Shown one piece after another: positions 8,395 to 10,142 of a DNA stretch of 10,142 bases. The notes under the pieces were generated by a model. It was not told where the DNA came from. It saw only the letters and a program-made list of their open reading frames with translations, and ran no database searches. Each line of letters starts with the position of its first letter. Positions within the stretch are counted from its first letter, which is position 1. The translations under genes and the position numbers were made by a program. This DNA comes from Ramlibacter sp. (GTDB lineage: Bacteria > Pseudomonadota > Gammaproteobacteria > Burkholderiales > Burkholderiaceae): positions 1 to 10,142 of the forward strand of contig JACMQP010000197.1 of assembly GCA_014376915.1 (NCBI GenBank), in the 5' to 3' direction.

Positions 8395-9297
8395 GTGAGC
8401 AACCTCGTCATCGCCACCCGTGAGAGCCGCCTCGCGCTGTGGCAGGCCGAACACGTGAAGGCATTGCTTCAGGAGCGCGGCCACGTCGTCACGCTGCTGG
8501 GCATGACGACCCGTGGCGACCAGATCCTGGACCGCAGCCTGAGCAAGGTCGGCGGCAAGGGCCTGTTCGTCAAGGAACTGGAACTGGCGCTTGAAGAAGG
8601 TCGCGCCGACCTCGCCGTCCATTCGCTGAAGGACGTACCGATGGACCTGCCAGATGGCTTTGCGCTGGCCTGCGTGATGGAACGCGAGGACCCACGCGAC
8701 GCGCTGGTGTCGCCGAAGTACGTGTCGCTTTTGGAGTTGCCGCAGGGTGCAGTGATCGGCACGTCCAGCCTGCGGCGCGTGGTGTTGCTGCGCGCCTTGC
8801 GGCCGGACCTGAAGATCGAGCCGTTGCGGGGCAATCTCGACACCCGCCTGCGCAAGCTCGACGAAGGCCAGTACGACGCGATCGTGCTGGCGGCGGCGGG
8901 CCTCAAGCGGCTTGGCCTGGCGCCGCGGATCCGGCAGACCTTCGAGCCGGCCGAGATGTTGCCTTCGGCAGGCCAGGGCGCGCTGGCGATTGAAGTGCGC
9001 AGCGTGCGCGCCGACCTGCTCGACCTGCTGGCGCCACTGGCTCACCGGGCCACCTGGCTGGCTGTCGCCGCGGAGCGCGCCGTGAGCCGCGCCATGGGGG
9101 GCAGCTGTTCCATGCCTCTGGCCGCGCACGCCACGTTCTCAGGTGAATATTTGCAGCTGGCAGCGGCGTGGGGCGAGCCGGAAGGCAGCAGCCCGCTGGT
9201 GCGCGCGCAGGATGTCGCCGCGGTGGCCGACCTCGAACAGGCTGCTGCGCTCGGCGCCGGCATCGCGGCGCGGCTGCGCGCCGACGGCGCCCACTGA
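8395..9297 (+). CDS. hemC: Hydroxymethylbilane synthase (porphobilinogen deaminase), 300 aa
   Basis: This cytoplasmic enzyme joins four porphobilinogen units into hydroxymethylbilane, the linear precursor of heme, siroheme and cobalamin. The protein has the family length and motifs: N-terminal [19 protein letters not shown] (4-22), TTRGDQILD (38-46), [12 protein letters not shown] (52-63), [10 protein letters not shown] (74-83) with the catalytic Asp at 80 (E. coli Asp84), IGTSSLRR (121-128), [12 protein letters not shown] (145-156), [10 protein letters not shown] (191-200), and the GGSCSMPL loop whose Cys238 matches E. coli Cys242, the anchor of the dipyrromethane cofactor. The start is GTG with a fitting ribosome site. 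It is divergent from ppc and followed after two bases by hemD, so the two are co-transcribed. All key residues are present. Confidence 0.98.
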   Translation: MSNLVIATRESRLALWQAEHVKALLQERGHVVTLLGMTTRGDQILDRSLSKVGGKGLFVKELELALEEGRADLAVHSLKDVPMDLPDGFALACVMEREDPRDALVSPKYVSLLELPQGAVIGTSSLRRVVLLRALRPDLKIEPLRGNLDTRLRKLDEGQYDAIVLAAAGLKRLGLAPRIRQTFEPAEMLPSAGQGALAIEVRSVRADLLDLLAPLAHRATWLAVAAERAVSRAMGGSCSMPLAAHATFSGEYLQLAAAWGEPEGSSPLVRAQDVAAVADLEQAAALGAGIAARLRADGAH

Positions 9298-9299
9298 GC

Positions 9300-10070
9300 A
9301 TGCGGGCCCTCGTGACCCGGCCGGCGCGCGAGGCGCAGCAGTGGGTGCGGGAGTTGCAGCAGCGCCGTGTCGAGGCGGCCGCATTGCCCCTGATCCAGAT
9401 CGGACCGGCGCCCGACGCCAGTGCCGTGCAAGGGGCCTGGACGCAGCTGGAGCAGTACGACGCAGTGATGTTCGTCAGCGGGAATGCGGTCGACCATTTC
9501 TTCGCGTTGAAGCTGCCAACGGATGCGTCGTGGCCGGCGGCGACCCGCGCCTGGGCGCCCGGGCCGGGCACGCGCGACGCGTTGCAGCGCGCCGGCGTGG
9601 TGCCTGAGGCGATCGACCAGCCCGGCGAGCAGGCGGAGCAGTTCGATTCCCAGGCGCTGTGGGCTCAGGTGCAGACGCAGCTGCGTGCCGGCCAGCGGAT
9701 GCTGGTGGTCCGCGGCGGCGATGCCAGCGGACAGGGCAGTGGCCGCAACTGGCTGGCCATGCAACTGGCCGGCCGCGGCGTCGCGGTCGACACGGTCGTC
9801 GCGTATTGCCGCAAGCCGCCGACGTGGTCGCCGGCGCAACTTGCGCTGGCGCGCGAAGGTGCGGGCGACCGTTCGATCTGGCTGTTCAGCAGTTCGGAGG
9901 CGATTGCCAATCTGCGCACGCTGCTTCCGGCGCAGGACTGGCGTGCGGCCCGCGCGGTCGCGACCCATCCGCGGATCGCGCAGGCGGCGAGCGACGCCGG
10001 TTTCGGTGTTGTTTGCCTGTCACGGCCGACTCTGCCCGAGGTGGTCGCCTCGATAGAATCGATCCGATGA
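9300..10070 (+). CDS. hemD: Uroporphyrinogen-III synthase (256 aa)
   Basis: It cyclises hydroxymethylbilane with inversion of ring D to uroporphyrinogen III, the step after HemC. The family is poorly conserved; visible support is the N-terminal ALVTRPAREAQQW, FVSGNAVDHFF (58-68), the PGPGTRDAL turn (87-95), MLVVRGGDASG (134-144), VDTVVAYCRKP (163-173), WLFSSSEAIANL (194-205) and THPRIAQAASDAGF (222-235), in the order expected for the two alternating alpha/beta domains. The ATG at 9300 follows the hemC stop by two bases; a longer frame is open upstream but would overlap hemC and is Arg/Gly-rich, so the short start is chosen. The stop overlaps the next gene as ATGA. Its place directly after hemC supports the call strongly. 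Confidence 0.95.
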   Translation: MRALVTRPAREAQQWVRELQQRRVEAAALPLIQIGPAPDASAVQGAWTQLEQYDAVMFVSGNAVDHFFALKLPTDASWPAATRAWAPGPGTRDALQRAGVVPEAIDQPGEQAEQFDSQALWAQVQTQLRAGQRMLVVRGGDASGQGSGRNWLAMQLAGRGVAVDTVVAYCRKPPTWSPAQLALAREGAGDRSIWLFSSSEAIANLRTLLPAQDWRAARAVATHPRIAQAASDAGFGVVCLSRPTLPEVVASIESIR

Positions 10071-10142
10071 GTTCCGAGCCCGTCGACCCGCCGGTGGTGG
10101 AAGCCGTGCCGGCAGCCTTGGCAGGCGCTCCTGTCGCCTGGA
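10067..10142 (+). CDS. hemX: N-terminus of a probable HemX-like protein (first 25 codons)
   Basis: The ATG overlaps the hemD stop (ATGA), a sign of translational coupling. The visible residues begin MSSEPVDPPVVEAVPAALAG, a Pro/Ala/Val-rich stretch of the kind that precedes the single membrane helix of gammaproteobacterial HemX. HemX commonly follows hemD in these bacteria. It was named after uroporphyrinogen-III methyltransferase, but its role in heme synthesis is not well defined. No domain is visible in so short a piece; the call rests on position and N-terminal composition. Confidence 0.6.
   Translation, partial: MSSEPVDPPVVEAVPAALAGAPVAW

Noticed and set aside
8377..9129. Minus-strand frame of 250 codons opposite hemC
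   Set aside because: Gln/His/Arg-rich antisense product of a clearly conserved gene; no motif.
1..10142. CRISPR arrays, tRNA or rRNA genes, insertion sequences, toxin-antitoxin or defence genes
   Set aside because: No regularly spaced repeats, no terminal inverted repeats with a transposase, and no tRNA-like clover-leaf were seen by eye; nearly all the window is filled by conserved genes.

Overview
The window is high-GC chromosomal DNA (by eye about two thirds G+C) with four recognisable housekeeping or envelope gene families, a small unknown gene and the first codons of a sixth gene. A Ppc of the proteobacterial type, a hemC-hemD run followed by an overlapping gene that looks like hemX, and a large cyclic-glucan synthase together suggest a gammaproteobacterium, most likely of the Xanthomonadales/Lysobacterales (Xanthomonadaceae or Rhodanobacteraceae). 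That placement is inferred from gene content and codon use; no marker RNA is present.

Left half, minus strand (1-5336): a very large reading frame stays open from about 5130 to the left edge. I translated it codon by codon from 3961 down to 1 and read the rest directly. It is the N-terminal ~1710 residues of an NdvB/ChvB-type cyclic beta-1,2-glucan synthase: N-terminal module, membrane-embedded GT84 glycosyltransferase, glucoamylase-like cyclisation module, and the start of the GH94-type phosphorylase region. The remaining C-terminal part (roughly 1100 residues in typical relatives) lies beyond the left edge. Immediately upstream, overlapping its probable start, is a 76-codon gene for a small protein with a hydrophobic C-terminus.

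Middle, minus strand (5488-8310): a complete phosphoenolpyruvate carboxylase (ppc). A 151-bp, locally AT-richer gap with an inverted repeat separates it from the small gene.

Right end, plus strand (8395-10142): hemC, hemD and the first 25 codons of a probable hemX, packed with a 2-nt gap and a 4-nt overlap as one operon for siroheme/heme precursor synthesis. ppc and hemC are divergent and share an 84-bp intergenic region that contains a perfect 10-bp palindrome readable as an extended -10 element on both strands.

The genes serve three jobs: anaplerotic carbon entry (Ppc), tetrapyrrole synthesis (HemC, HemD) and periplasmic glucan synthesis (NdvB). I found no mobile element, CRISPR array, RNA gene or defence system, and nothing that amounts to a clearly new system. 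The best leads are the small overlapping gene upstream of ndvB, the symmetric divergent promoter, and motif drift in the glucan synthase.
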